A DNA stretch of 64,000 bases, taken from the NCBI GenBank assembly GCA_951799445.1, contig OX637294.1, positions 24,515,452 to 24,579,451 on the forward strand. Reading direction: 5' to 3'. Source of the stretch: Pseudisothecium myosuroides. Lineage: Eukaryota > Streptophyta > Bryopsida > Hypnales > Lembophyllaceae. Each line of letters begins with the position of its first letter. Position 1 is the stretch's first letter. Under the pieces are notes generated by a model. It was not told the origin of the DNA. It made no database searches and saw only the letters and a program-made list of their open reading frames with translations. The translations under genes and the position numbers were made by a program. Of the stretch, positions 11,635-24,489 are shown in pieces.

Positions 11635-12542
11635 TTAACCCCTAAAATACCAAGGCATTTTCTGGCTCCGGAACCACTGAAAACTGCCATTTCTGCTGCG
11701 ATCACTCCCTATACCCAAAAAAACTTTTTTTTTAAGAATCTAACCATAGGATCTTGTACTTCACTTGTCTCAGATTATGTGGTAAAAATTTCAAGACATT
11801 TGACCGTTCTGATTGGAAGATATTAGCATTCAAAGTTGGAAAAAAAAGTTTTTTTGAACTGTTTCCTGCAATTTTAGATGACTTTGACGGTCATTTGTGG
11901 ATTTTTTTTGCATTACACAACAAAAAGTTGTAATTTTTTATCTTGAACATTTGAGTTGAGAGTCGGGGAAAAAAATTTCAGAATGTCAAACCTTGATTTT
12001 CACATATAAAAAAATTGTTAAATAGAAGTAGGTCCAAAATTGAACGAAATACTAAATTGTTAATAGCTCTTATTTGGAATTAAAACAACATAATTCCAAT
12101 GGTGGGATTGTTCTTGCAAACAAACTTGACCTCGTCAAAAAAAAAAAATTGAAATTTTTTTGAAAATTGCATTCAAAAATGAATTCTATAAGTTAGTTTA
12201 GGTGAAGATGCTTAAATTGCCTGAAAAACAAGATTGTCCATAACTTTCTCATTATTAGTCCAAATAGAATGAATCAAAGCTTCAGATGTAGACAAAAACA
12301 TGATCTTTGAGGGAAAAAAATTGATTTTTTTTTTCTGCCCGCCGAACTGCTTTTTTGCTTTAGGATGGCATAACTTTTGCTCCCGGGCACCGATTGAAAA
12401 AAAAAATTATATTTTTAGAAAGCTTATGTGATTCCCTATCTTCAAAAAAAGTTTCAAAAAATCAGATTAAAATTTGAGGCCACACGGGCCTGCCCGAAAT
12501 CTGAAGTGTCCCCCGAGGGGACTTTGGTACTTTAGGGGTTAA
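11635..12542 (+). mobile_element. TTAA/CCCCTAAAG element (copy 2, full length)
   Basis: It starts TTAACCCCTAAAATACCAAG and ends CTTTGGTACTTTAGGGGTTAA. The termini are inverted repeats of about 20 bp bounded by TTAA on both sides. It is 908 bp and encodes no substantial protein. It carries the family hallmarks AACTGCCATTTCTG near the left end and GCTCCCGGGCACCGATTG near the right end. Confidence 0.75.
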
Positions 12543-14478
12543 ATTGGCACAATTATGGCGTAGAATATTGTGACATATCATACTGTAAAATACTATTCCA
12601 TATAAAAGATTTTTATAGTGCATTATTCCTTTTTTGAGGGGATAGTGAGTGAATTTACTTCACTACCTTCTTACTTAATAAGTAAAGGAATTAATATGTA
12701 TGGATTTATGTTTCAAGTCCACCCAATAGAAATATGAATTTATGCTTCAAAATACTACTCAGTATAAAATATTTTTATTGCTCCAATCATATCTATATTT
12801 TTTATGAACATGCTAGATTACAATTGATATGGGATTAAGAACCATATCCCATATCCCATATCCCATGTATGTACATATAATTACTCATATATCATACCAA
12901 ATTAGTATTGTGTATAATATATCCATATTCCATGTATCATACCTACTTGAATTCCATATATATTCCATATAATATACTTTGTATCAAAGTGTTTTTGTTT
13001 TTGTTTTTTTGGAGGTGGGTGGGCGAATCATGTGTTTTGTTTATTTAAATTTTTGATTTGTGTAGGTGATTAATTAATTGGTAAGATTTGTATATGTCCT
13101 TTTTTAAGTCCGAAACGTCTAGAGTCTTATCCAAAATTGACAATTTGAAAAAAATCATTACATAGCTCTATTTGGAAGAATATTTTGGACATGATGTATA
13201 AATAAAATTTGTAGATTATAAATTGTAGATTATATTTATAAGGTTAGATTCACCAATGCTATCACCAATATTTTTTTTATAAATTTTGAAAGAAAAATTT
13301 AAAAATTCCTTCCAAAATCGATTACAAGCAAAATATTATCATTTTTTGAGTAAAAGTTGTTGGAATGGATTTGAAATGAGGTTCTCTTGACATGGTGATT
13401 TTTTCGGATTTTTGTGTTCTTAAAATCTATGACCTCATTTTTGCAAATCCAATTTTGAACTGGAGTCAATGCAATTTTGGCTCAGTCAACCACTTGACAT
13501 ATTTGCACATTTGTAATTTTAAAAAAATATGTACTCTGGTAACACCAAATCCAACCATTAAATAGGACAACAACTTGATAAAGTATCACCACAAATTAGG
13601 ATGACTTTCATCCAAGTAGTATGAGAAAGAAACAAGAATATCATTCTGTTCATTGTCCATAAATTGGATGTTGAAGCGCTACACAATTAAAGAATACTTC
13701 TAGGGGATAGTAAAGTTCTTTGTAATCTTTCTCAAAGCTAACAAAAATAAAATTGCCACATTGATTCAAGTGAATTGATCTCAACCAATGTATAAAATGA
13801 CAAACCACAAAATATAAGAGAAATACAATCAATTTTTGTGAGAAAGGAGAGCCTTCTACAATAGTAAGAATTGAATGGAGCTAAAATTGCTCAAAATAAG
13901 TGCTGAACACTTCTAAATCACAATGTGACATCTAAAGATTAATTAGTGTACATAACCAAAATTTCGTTAAAACGATGATATTCCACAAACTTGACACTTT
14001 TACTTTTTAAACTGTGCGGTCTAAAATCTATCCCCATCCTAGCCTTTAGAGCTAAAGAAGGAAATGATTGGAAAAATGGAGTATGGAATACCTCCATTTT
14101 CACAAAATTTCCCATACACACATCCCACTTGATTAATTGGACATAATTATGGCCCAGCTATCGATTGTAAACAATTCATGAATGATTTGAGAGTTTGAGT
14201 CCTCAACTCATTACCTGACGCCACTTTCTTCGGGGCTATGTTCAAATCACCAAGTTTACCTTCATTGTAAATTAATCAATGGCGCTAGCTGCATGTCCTA
14301 TCAATCACCTGTAGTACGTCATGTCTGAACATCATCTTTCTCCAGCCCCTTAATTCACTTTGCATTGCAAGTATTCTAATTAATCCTTAGCTTCCTTCCT
14401 TCCTAATCTGTGGCCAAATCCTTCCTTGCATTGTGTGTTAGCTAGCTTGCGCTGTCCTGAACTGCAACACTAATCCAG
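12543..14478. other. AT-rich intergenic DNA with a CATATCC/CATATTC repeat
   Basis: A short degenerate CATATCC array lies at about 12835-12990. No supported gene was found. The last ~250 bases before the next gene are less AT-rich and probably contain its promoter and 5' UTR. Confidence 0.5.
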
Positions 14479-16788
14479 ATGGAAACGAAACCGCAAGCTC
14501 AGAGCTTTCCCATGGACGAAGAAGCGGTAGCATGTGATCAGAGAGTGCCGAACGCAAAACAATGCGAAGAGGTGGTTCCCGAAATTGCAGTTCCAGTGGA
14601 GGAAGAAGCATGTGTACTGAGAGTGGCGATTGCAAAGCAATGCCAAGAGATGCAGCCCGAAGGTGCAGTTCCAAACGCGGAAGAAGTGGTAGAATGTACA
14701 CAGGGAATGGCGATTGCAAAAGGATGCAAAGAGTTGGAGCCCGAAGGTGCAGATCCGAAAGCGGAAGAAGTGGTAGCATGTGCACAGGGAATGGCGATTG
14801 CTGAACAATGCAAGGTGATGGAGCCCAATGTCGCAGTTCCAGTGGAGGAAGAAGCGCCAGCATGTGATCAGGGAGTGGCGAAAGTCAAACAATGCAAAGA
14901 GATGGAGCCCAAATTTGCAGTTCTCAAAGAGGAAGAAGCGGTAGCATATACTCAGAGCGTGGTAATTGCTGAACCATGCAAAGAGATGAAGCCCGAAGTT
15001 GCAGCTCCCATGGAGGAAGAAATGGTAGCATGTGATCAGCAAGTGGCGCCCGACGACATGGTGCCCTTACTGGCGCCCGGAATTGCGAAACTATGCAAGG
15101 AGTTGGATCCCGAAGCAGTAATCCTCGAGAACGAGGTGTACTTGACGATTGAAGACTGCTCGGGGGAGTTGCCGCTTCCCTTGACAGCAGCAAATGGCGA
15201 TGGCGATGGCGATGGCGATGGCGATGGCAACGGGGGTAAGGATATTGTGAACGGTATCATTAACGGCAGCAAGGTCACCGAGCGGGGCTTGACATCCGAG
15301 CCCGTATCAGAGCCTCCAGTGGAAAATGATGTGGAGCCCGAGCCTTCGTGGGGTGATGTCCCTGACGAGCCAGTTGCAGCCCCGGTTACTCCACGCTTTC
15401 CCAAGCGGCAACGCCCTGCCCCAGAAAACGTGGAAGTCGACGACGTGGTGCAGACGATGCGTAACATTCTGATGGACTTGTAAGCATTCAATAGCTAACT
15501 CATCCAAGAGAATTGTTTGTTTTCCCGATTAAATGAAATTCATGCACCAGTACGGAAGACTAGCTAGCTGATATTGCAATAAATTTTGTATTGTTTTTGC
15601 AATGACCGTCAGAAATCAATTAACAACATTGTGCAATATATGTATTTGCAACAGTTTAGGCATAGATATGCATTGGTTCCGTGCCCTAGACTTTTAGAAC
15701 AAGTTCGCAACACTTTTACTATGGTTTGCAATTAATATACCATAATGTTTTAGGAGAGTACGGAACCACTACAACACCATTGCAAACTAATTGTTGATGT
15801 GTTGCAACTGCTAATTCGTAGCCTGCTTTAGTGATTGTTTTCCCAGAGAATTCATGACTCGAGGTTTGAGGGGTGAACTGGACTTGATTTTTCGTGTGCA
15901 GGAGGAATGTAGACGATGCTCGGTTACATCCAGACGACGATGCGAAAGTGCGTAGCTTACTGGAGCATCACCCCCAGGCCCAAGAGAAGATGGGCAGCGG
16001 CATCGATTATATCAAGGTTAGCACCACTCTCGCCTTTCTGGACGATTGGAAAGTAATTGGTTTGCAGTCAAAAATTTGAATGTCAGGATACCTAATTCAA
16101 TCGCAATTTCAAAAGATATGTGGCGTAGGTGTATTCGTTGTAATCAATGGCAGTTTCTGTCAATGAGATCCGCAGGCAAGTCAATCGTCCTTAGAAAACT
16201 AGATTCTTGTTTCGATTAATTGCACGAAACGTTGTCAGAATTGTAAAAACTGTCAATTGTATGAGTTGGAGTACTATCCTCTTGATTTGTAACTTTGTTG
16301 GTGGTTGCGGAAGCACTTTTGTAGATCAAGAGACGGAACTTCTCCTAAGTTATCTTTTCTAGTTATATTATCAACCTCTTGTCCACGCATTAATACACGA
16401 CGATCCACTATACTAGTTCAAAGGTTTAACTAACCTGGATTTTAACAACTTTGCAGGCAATTCAATCGTCCTTACAAGACTAGATTTTTGTTTGGATCAA
16501 TTGCACAAAACATTGTCAGAATCGTTAATAACTTTCAATCGAATGAATTGGAATATTATCCGCCTCTTGATTTGTAACTTGTTGGTGTTTGTGGAAGCAC
16601 TCTTGTAGATCAAGAGACACTCGATCTTCAAGGAAGTGCGGTGCTTCTGGGTGGTGCGCACAGACGGCACCGAGACGGATTTCTCCTACCACAAGTGCCT
16701 CAAGGAGAAGGTGGCCAAGGACCACCCCAGTTTCGTCGATCGTTATGATGCCATTTACCGGGCGCCTAAGCGGCCACGGCAAGCTTAA
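14479..16788 (+). CDS. DeCL (DUF3223) domain protein with acidic tandem-repeat N-terminus
   Basis: Three exons, 14479-15479, 15902-16016 and 16609-16788, give 431 residues with all phases consistent (GACTT|GTAAGC donor, GTGCAG acceptor, ATCAAG|GTTAGC donor, TTGTAG acceptor). Residues ~1-215 are about seven degenerate 28-residue units (AIAKQCKEMEPE.AVP.EEEAVAC-like), acidic and Cys-containing. A GD repeat from a GGCGAT microsatellite at about 15196 and a disordered acidic linker follow. The C-terminal ~100 residues form a DeCL domain: LLEHHPQAQEKMGSGIDYIK, then IKRHSIFKEVRCFWVVRTDG and DFSYHKCLKEK. DeCL domains occur in the plastid DCL protein (rRNA maturation) and at the C-terminus of the Pol V largest subunit NRPE1. 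No Pol or plastid-DCL context is visible here, so function is unassigned. Three paralogues lie downstream. Confidence 0.82.
16172..16621 (+). repeat. Tandem duplication in intron 2 of the DeCL gene, including its splice acceptor
   Basis: A segment from about 16172 to 16337 is repeated at about 16453-16621 (offset 281-284 bp). The copies share GCAGGCAA..TCAATCGTCCTTA, TTGATTTGTAACTT, GGAAGCAC and TTGTAGATCAAGAGAC. The last phrase spans the acceptor and first 12 bases of exon 3, so the first copy carries a decoy acceptor at 16324/16325. Confidence 0.85.
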
Positions 16789-18084
16789 TTAATTAGTTCA
16801 GCCCTACACCGAACTAATTAACTGTGTGTGTTTGATGAGGTTTTGCCTCGATCTAATTAGCAACGTCAAGGATATATTCAGAGCTAGTTGTTGCAATCAA
16901 TCTGTTGGTTTCGCAGGGAATTGAACAAAAGGCTGTTACTTTGTTAAGGACTCTAATGTAGTAAGGGCATGCTTGAGTTGGGAAGATCGAGCTAGCTTTG
17001 ACAAATAGCTATATATAAAACTGTAAGGATATACCTGTATATAGAGTGTACATGTGCTGGTTTTGAGATTTTGAAACACGTTCTGTACATATGTGGCTCA
17101 CACAGAACTGTTTCGGAATTTATGGATTCGAAGGATATCATCAAAAGGAAGGTTAGTGCTGCACTGTTCTGTAATCTTCATGCCTGTGTTCACTCTTTGG
17201 AGAGAGTTTTTTCATTAGTGACGAGAGTCACTTACAACGACAATACTCACAATGACATTGGATGTGCGTTCTATTACAAAATCTGTGTGTTAAACCAAAT
17301 GAATACACTGTAAACAACGTTCTTTAGTTACTACTATGGTCATAATTGTGAACATGGTGTGTTCAATTAAAGCTTTAAATTTATGACATGTAGGTGCAAA
17401 GAGCTATGAAAAGTTAGAATACCTTGCCCTCCATATTAAAGAAATTGAGGTTACAATAGAAAGCACGCAACTGCACTCGAGATCTGAGAGAAATATCTAC
17501 ATGTCGCTCTTTTATGAAAAGAATTAAAATGTACGTGCATTTCCAAATTAAATTGCTAGATTCTGAAGTAGGACTTCATCAAAGTTAAGTGCATATAACA
17601 GAGTAATGAGTCCAGCACAAAATAAATTCCCTAATGGAGCCACAATTCTCAAATACTGCAAGCCCAACATGTCAAGTCATGTCACCTATAATTGATTAGT
17701 GCCCACCGCGCCTGTGAATCATGAAAGAGACACAATTCTCAAAATGCTGTGAGCTCAACATGTCAAGTCATGTCGCCTATAATTGATTAGTGCCCACCGC
17801 GCCTGTGAATCATGAAAGCATATGAACAGCACTGTGCATATTAAATGTCATTTTAAAAACACTGAGCTCTGTAGCTCATTGTTATACTAAGTCAAGGAGG
17901 CTGATTTCACAAATTTCTTCATTTCATTGCTTCAAGTGAATGCAGCAGGCGATTTGTCAAACCTCACACTAAGTTACAGGTATTCTGGTCATGTACAGTC
18001 GGGTACTGAAAGTTTACAAACTGCATTTTTGATCCATTCCAAGATTTATACATAAAATAGAATTAAATAGGCTTTTTTTTGTCT
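16789..18084. other. Intergenic DNA with a 90-bp tandem duplication
   Basis: No gene was seen. Two nearly identical units of about 90 bp lie at 17637-17726 and 17727-17818, sharing CAACATGTCAAGTCATGTC and GCCCACCGCGCCTGTGAATC. Confidence 0.7.
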
Positions 18085-18777
18085 TGCATAATTTTCACTC
18101 AATTCTTACCCAATCCCAATGAAGCATACCAAATTTCAATTTCAAAAATGCAAAATTCCATTTTTGGTGAATTTTTGAAGTTAATTTTCATGATTTTATA
18201 TAATATTTTATTGTGAACAATTGGTGGTGAATTTTTAAAATTTGATTGCATGGATACGTAGGGAACATCCATACGCACATCTTTCATATTAAAAAACACC
18301 CCCTTAAGTAACAAAAATATGATCAATGAAGAGTTCAATGAAAAGTGTTGTATGATCAAACTTTGAAGAAATGTATATCTCTATATTTTAACTAGATTTT
18401 GGCATTTGACCCTCACACTATAACTAATTTTGTACATTTCAATATGATGGTACAATTACTTTGCCAAAATCTAGTTAGAATATAAAGATATCTATTTTAC
18501 AAAGTTTGGGCATATGCCACCGCATATTGAATTCTCAATAGATTATATTTTTGTTACTTAGGGGGGGGGGGTAATATGAAAGATGTGCGTATAGATGTTC
18601 CCTACGTATCCATGCAATCAAATTAAAAAAATTCACCACCAATTGTTCACAATAAAATATTATGTAAAACCATGAAAATTAACTTTAGAAATTCACCAAA
18701 AATGGAATTTTGCTTTTTTGAAACTGAAATTTCATATGCTTCATTGGAATTGCATGAGGATTGAGTGATAATTATGC
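18085..18777. mobile_element. ~0.7-kb long-hairpin (foldback) element
   Basis: The arm at 18085-~18405 is the reverse complement of ~18470-18777 with few differences. Matching phrases include ACGTAGGGAACATC / GATGTTCCCTACGT and CACCACCAATTGTTCACAA / its complement, down to CTAGATTTTGGC at the loop side. An extra G-run of 10 interrupts the right arm at about 18563. It is non-coding. Transcription through it would give a ~300-bp dsRNA, a plausible small-RNA source. Confidence 0.8.
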
Positions 18778-19171
18778 TTATCCAAATATACCAATTGTAT
18801 TGCATACTGTAAAAAAAAGTGTGAATGGTTCAAATCAGCCAGTTGTAAGATTACAGTACCTGACTGTACAGTACAAAGGCTTTTACTGTCTCAAAGTAAG
18901 TGTAGTAGCTAGGCACTTTAGAATCATATTATTTATTGATATAAAGCCTTTTAATTTGCCACATTTTATCTCCAGGAGACGCAGCAAACATTTCTGAGAC
19001 TGTGCTAATTTGTGTCGATATCATGCCAATGCTCTAGGTCCATTCCCAACAGACGCTTCATTCATGCCAGTCTTTCAAACAATAGTTGACCTTCTTCTGA
19101 TGTACCAATGCATATTGAAATTTGAAAGGGTTTAGTTGTCACATGCCACCCCAAAGAACATTTGTAAACAT

Positions 19172-20107
19172 TTAACCCCTAAAGGCCCATTGTCCCTTCG
19201 GGGGACAAATGGGATTTCGGGCAGGTACCTACGGGCTGAAATTTTGTCCTGATTTTTTTAAACTTTTTTGGAAGATAGAAAAACTGATTACCTTTGTGGG
19301 AATATAATTTTTTTCACAATCGGTGCCCGGGAACAATAGTTATGACCAAATAAGCTCAAAACAAGGGACGGTGGGCAGCCCGGGCAGCCAAAAAAAGATG
19401 GACAAATTTTTTTTTTAAAATTTAATATTTTTTTCTGATATATTATATTTTTTCCTATCTAGAAAGATTTGATTCGTTTCATTTGGATTTGTTATGAGAA
19501 AGTTATGGATTTTCTTGTTTTTCAGGCAGTTAGAGCATCTTCTTGAAAAAAATAACTCGTAGGATTTATTTTTGAATGCAAATTTTCAAATTTTTCAAAT
19601 TTTTTTTTTTGCATGGTATAATTTACTTGCTAGAAAAATCTCACCATTGGGATTAGTGCATTTTAATTCCATCTAAAATATATGAATATTTTAGATTTTC
19701 CTTCTATCTTATACCTACTTCTACTTAACATTTTTTTTAAGAATGATAATTAAGTTTTTTTGAATTTTTTTTTTTCTAGACTCTCAACTCAATTCTCTAC
19801 TATAAATATTTAAAGCTCAAAATGCTCTAGTGCAAAAATTTTAAGTTAAAAATGTTTAAAGTCAAAAAATTTAGCCCCGCAATGTGCTGAAAAACTTGTT
19901 TTTTTCACTATAAACAAAGATATCTTGCAATCTGTGCGGTCAAAAATTCTGAAATTTTTTCCATACATTTTCATACTAGTTAGGTGTAAGATCCTACCGT
20001 TAGATGTTCAAAAAAAACATTAAAATTTTTTTTTTATACTTTGCTATAGAAATGGCAGTTTTGAGTGTTTTTGGGCAGAAAAAAGGCCTTGGGCCTTTAC
20101 GGGTTAA
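19172..20107 (-). mobile_element. TTAA/CCCCTAAAG element (copy 3, full length)
   Basis: It begins TTAACCCCTAAAGGCCCATT and ends GGGCCTTTACGGGTTAA (936 bp). It is in the opposite orientation to the copy at 11635-12542 and lies 774 bp from an inverted neighbour at 20882-21808. Confidence 0.75.
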
Positions 20108-20881
20108 TGACATTGATTTCCAATCATACCTTTGTGGGGGTACCTACACTAAATAGGGTAATTAGGTTGCCCCACTCGAATATCTCGACATTCTACACTA
20201 TATCAATATCACAGTTTCTGTAGAAGGATGTAGTGATGTGGGAAACATGTGCACTGCATGGGTTGGTGTACTAAATCATGGCTCGGGATTAGAGAATGGC
20301 TTGTGGCTCCATCTGGACAAGCAATGAGTCATGAGGTAACATGAGGTAACTTCTCTGTGGTAAGGCAATTAATCGTCAAGGCAATCCAATTTCACTATTT
20401 AGTATAGTGGTTACTTTCTTGAGCTCAATGTGCTCAAGTATTGTCTCTTTTGTCAAATTGGCACAATTTTGGGGCACCACGATATATGACATTCATTTAG
20501 TACACAAAGCTTTAAAAAATAAGGGATGGTATAGATTTGCTTCACAAACCTTGCTTTGTAGAAAAAGCCAAAGTCATGAAATATGCCAATTTAACGAAAT
20601 CAATGTTAACTACTTCATTCATTGCAAGAAGTTAAACCAAAACAAGAGATTGAAGATCTTTATTGAAGATTGAGGAATATCTAACATAGTTTATAATGCA
20701 CCGCATAAATTAGCGATAGTAATAGGGTGTCTTTGAGGTTCACAAGGAAAAACTGAATCAATTCACTAACACAAACAAAATAACTATTGAAGAAGAAGAA
20801 TTTTAATTATAGTTATTTCTAGCAAACCTAACATCAAACTAAAGTTTGTAGGGCTAGCAACGGTTAGCTTTAGGGATTACA
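20108..20881. other. Spacer between two inverted TTAA-type elements
   Basis: No supported gene was found. One 88-codon open frame (20407-20673) has no recognisable motif or splice context. Confidence 0.5.
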
Positions 20882-21808
20882 TTAACCCCTAAAGTTCCGA
20901 GGCCTATTTTCTGCCAAAAAACACTCAAAACTGCCATTTCTATAGCAAAGAGTAAAAAAAAAATTAATTGTTTTTTTTTCACGTCTAACCGTAGGATCTT
21001 ATACCTAACTAGTATGAGAATCTATGGAAAAAATTTCAGAATTTTTGACCGCACAGATTGCAAGATATCTGCGTTTAAAGTGGAAAAAACAAGTTTTTCA
21101 GCACATTGCGGGACTGGATTTTTTGACTTTAAACATTTTTAACTTAAATTTTTTGCACTACAGCGTTTTGAGCTTTAAATATTTATAGTGGAGAATTGAG
21201 TTGAGAGTCTAGGAAAAAAAAAGAAATTCAAAAAAACTTAATTATCATTCTTAAGAAAATTGTTAAGTAGAAGTAGGTACAAGATAGAAGGAAAATCTAA
21301 AATATTCATATATTTTAGATGGAATTAAAATGCACTAATCCCAATGGTGAGATTGTTCTAGAAAATAAACTAAACCATTCCAAAAAAAAAATTGAAAAAT
21401 TACAAAAATTGCATTCCGAAATGAATCCTACAAGTTATTTTTTTCAAGAAGATGCTCTAACTGCCCGAAAAACAAGAATGTCCATAACTTCCTCATAACA
21501 AAGTCAAATGAAATGAATCAAAGCTTTCCAGATAGAAAAAAATATAATCTATGAGAAAAAAAATATTTTAAAAAAAAATTCAAAATTTTGCAAATTTTTT
21601 TTGCTGCCCCCCGTCCCCACGCATTCCAAGAAATGGCATAACTTCTTGCTCGAAGGTCCAATTTCAAATTTTTTTTTCCGCCACGTACCTCTCTCAATTC
21701 TTCACATTCACAAAAAGTTTCAAAAAATTAGGAGAAAATTTCAGCCCGTAGGTACTTGCCCCAAGTCCCATTTGTCCCCCGAACGGACAATGGTCCTTTA
21801 GGGGTTAA
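20882..21808 (+). mobile_element. TTAA/CCCCTAAAG element (copy 4, full length)
   Basis: It begins TTAACCCCTAAAGTTCCGAG and ends CAATGGTCCTTTAGGGGTTAA (927 bp). The interior is collinear with copies 2 and 6. Confidence 0.75.
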
Positions 21809-22467
21809 ATCAGATTCAATGTGCTTAAGAACTAATTACATGATCAATGACCCGTTTCACTTCTTGGCAAAAAGAAATTAATTTCTTAAGGACCAAATGA
21901 AACTTTGAAATAAAATTTACTAATGACTAATAAACAAAAGCTGTAAAATATATTTTAAAGATCTATTCATATTCATATGTGTGAATCTACTGCTACACTT
22001 ATTAAAATTTATCAAAAAATACTGAAACCAAAAATTAAAAATTCCTTTTCAAATCAATTGTATTTAAGGATTGAATATTATTAATTTTATGAAGACATTT
22101 TTTTCCTTTAACGTTATAATGTTAAATTCTAGTTACAGTGATTTTCAAAATAAAAAATTTATTTATTTATTCTAGTAGTTTTGGAAGTTTAAAAATTATT
22201 TTTTGAGGTGCAATATGCTTGACCTTCTAAACTGTAGAATATTTGTATAACAAAACCTTTAGTGAAAACCTATAATTACCATATAAATCTTAGAGAACTA
22301 CAAGAATGTACAAACAATTATATGAATGACAAAAAAACATTTTGTATACTTGAGAATGATATAAATTTTTGTTCATCAATTGTTCAAAATTTGAAGCTTG
22401 GTCTTAAAAGGCTTAACTAATTTATATCCAATTTGAATTGTATGAGAGGATATAATCTTCAAATAAA
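21809..22467. other. AT-rich intergenic DNA
   Basis: No gene or recognisable element was seen. Confidence 0.5.
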
Positions 22468-23604
22468 CATTAGAGAAAAAACGGGGCCTCTGGAGGGTTG
22501 TAGAGCAATCCTTTGAGGACCCTACAAAATGGGTTTTTTTGGCCAAAAAAAGATTTTTCCCCTATTTCCGCCTACTAGAACTGGCGGAAGTAGATGCTTG
22601 ATAGTGGCCTAAAAACCAATTTCAAAGAATTAAAAAATCAAGGTTAAGGCACTTTAATGCACCTGAACCTTGATTTTTAAATAACTTAAGTTAGGGTCAA
22701 AAAAATTAAGCCACTTCATTTTTTGGTGCCTTAATATGACTTCATTTGTTCAATTGGCAAATTGAACAGTTGAAATCAAATTAAGGCACTCGCTTAGTTT
22801 AGTGAGGAAGAACTTGTGGAGAGAAGCTCTTTATACTAGTAGGGGAGGAGTAGGGGAGACAATGTATGTGGGATATATGAATTAGGAAGAAAAGGAGCTT
22901 GGTCGCTCATTTTGAAGTTGAATCCAAAAATGGTGTAAAAACTAAAATTTCAGACCTCATTTAGGCATAGTAGAAAAACTTTTTTGAAAAACTTTGAACT
23001 AAAAAAAGTGGGGGAATTATACTACCTTTCATTTCCAAAAATCCGTTCAAGGTTTTGAACCTCCACCTAAGAGTTATGGACAAATTTGAAAGAGGGGTTG
23101 GAAGGGACATTTTTTTGGACATTTGTAAACAAAGTCTTTCAAATTTGTCTCCTTTTCTTCCTAATTCATATATCCCACGCATTGTCTTCCCTATTCCTAC
23201 CCCACTAGTACAAAGTGCTTCTCTCCACAAGTTCTAAGTCACTAAACTAAACAAGTGGCTTGTTTGACACTTATATTGTTTCATTTAAGTCAAATAAAAT
23301 CCAACTAAGTCAAATTTTGTGGCTTGATTGAATTTAATTTGACTTAATTGAAACCATTGTCAATTAAGCATGGTTTGTAAGTTAAAATTTGTAGATATAG
23401 TGGTCTGTGTGTTTAAATAAATTAAAAAAAATTAAAATTAAAATATTTTTTTTAGTCGCCAAAACATGCCATGATTTTTTTTGCAAGATTCATCCAAGCT
23501 GACTGCTCACTTCAGCGTTTTGGGGGGAGTATCAGACCATCTTGTTAATAGCTTTGTCTGTCACTACGGAGCAACCCTCCCATGACCTCAAATTTTCTCT
23601 AATG
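22468..23604. mobile_element. ~1.1-kb inverted-repeat element with CATTAGAGAAAA ends
   Basis: The ends CATTAGAGAAAA...GGAGGGTTG and CAACCCTCC...TTTTCTCTAATG are inverted. A second matched pair lies further in: the left GGAAGAACTTGTGGAGAGAAG to AATTAGGAAGAAAAGGAG region (about 22805-22900) is repeated in reverse complement at about 23150-23240. No protein of note is encoded. Confidence 0.65.
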
Positions 23605-24489
23605 AATGTACCTTAACTAATAGAATTTCTTGTCTTTTTGTTAGGATAATGTAAACACACTTAAGTTTATTCGTGATATTAAAACTGATTCATTTAGATT
23701 ATAGCCTAAAATATAAAATTCTTGAACTTCTTAGCCTAGGCTATTTTTGGAATACATCTATAGTTGACATATTAAAATTAGAATGATCAGTTTGAAAAAA
23801 TAATAATAATAGTATTTATTCATGTTGATCAATTTTTTCTATTATAATATTGTATTGTCTTCCTTGAAGCTTCTTCGATGAATATCAATTGGATAAAGTA
23901 AACTTTTCAAAACATCATTATCCATCTATTAGATAATTGAGAAATTGGGTACATTCACATTTAATCGTGAGAGGAATTAAACAACCTCCGTCATGATGGA
24001 GTTTTAGAATTGGAAAGGATAAATGAGTGAAGTTGTTTTGAGATCTTGATCTTTATAAAGTTGTTTTGAAACTTTGATTTTTGTGAAGTTATTTTGTCCA
24101 TCTTAAAGGTTAAGATATTCCCAAATGTACCTTGGTCTCATCAAAGACACCAAGGACTAAAAAGGTCCCATAAATGATTTTTAGGGAAGGTATAGAAGAA
24201 AGAATGCACCTATGCATCTATAAATCTGATATTTTTTAGCAAAGTACCTTAGTCATAAGTTTTGTCCTTTTCAAAGTTAAGGATTAATAACAAAAAAACA
24301 TTTTCATATGCTTCTTTGAACAATTTTAAGAGGGTTGCAATTGTAGCCATGCACTTTGTGCATGTATACAAAGCATATATTGCATTGGAGCTGTGTAGGT
24401 CAATGAATTCCCACAGCCAATCACAACTCTTCCACATCCTAACTCACCCAAGTAGAAGGAGTGCATCAACCAAAGACAACCTCCATCTA

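Noticed and set aside
11635..11650. CCCTAAA phrases as interstitial telomere repeats
   Set aside because: They occur once at each end of the TTAA-type elements as inverted repeats, not in tandem.
12835..12990. CATATCC array as a CRISPR-like repeat
   Set aside because: It is a degenerate short-period microsatellite with no regular spacers, in a eukaryotic context.
14470..15042. 190-codon antisense open frame opposite the DeCL repeat region
   Set aside because: It mirrors the 28-residue repeats of the real gene, is Phe/His/Leu-rich and has no recognisable domain.
20407..20673. 88-codon open frame
   Set aside because: No motif, no homology recognised, typical AT-rich composition, and it lies between two transposable elements.
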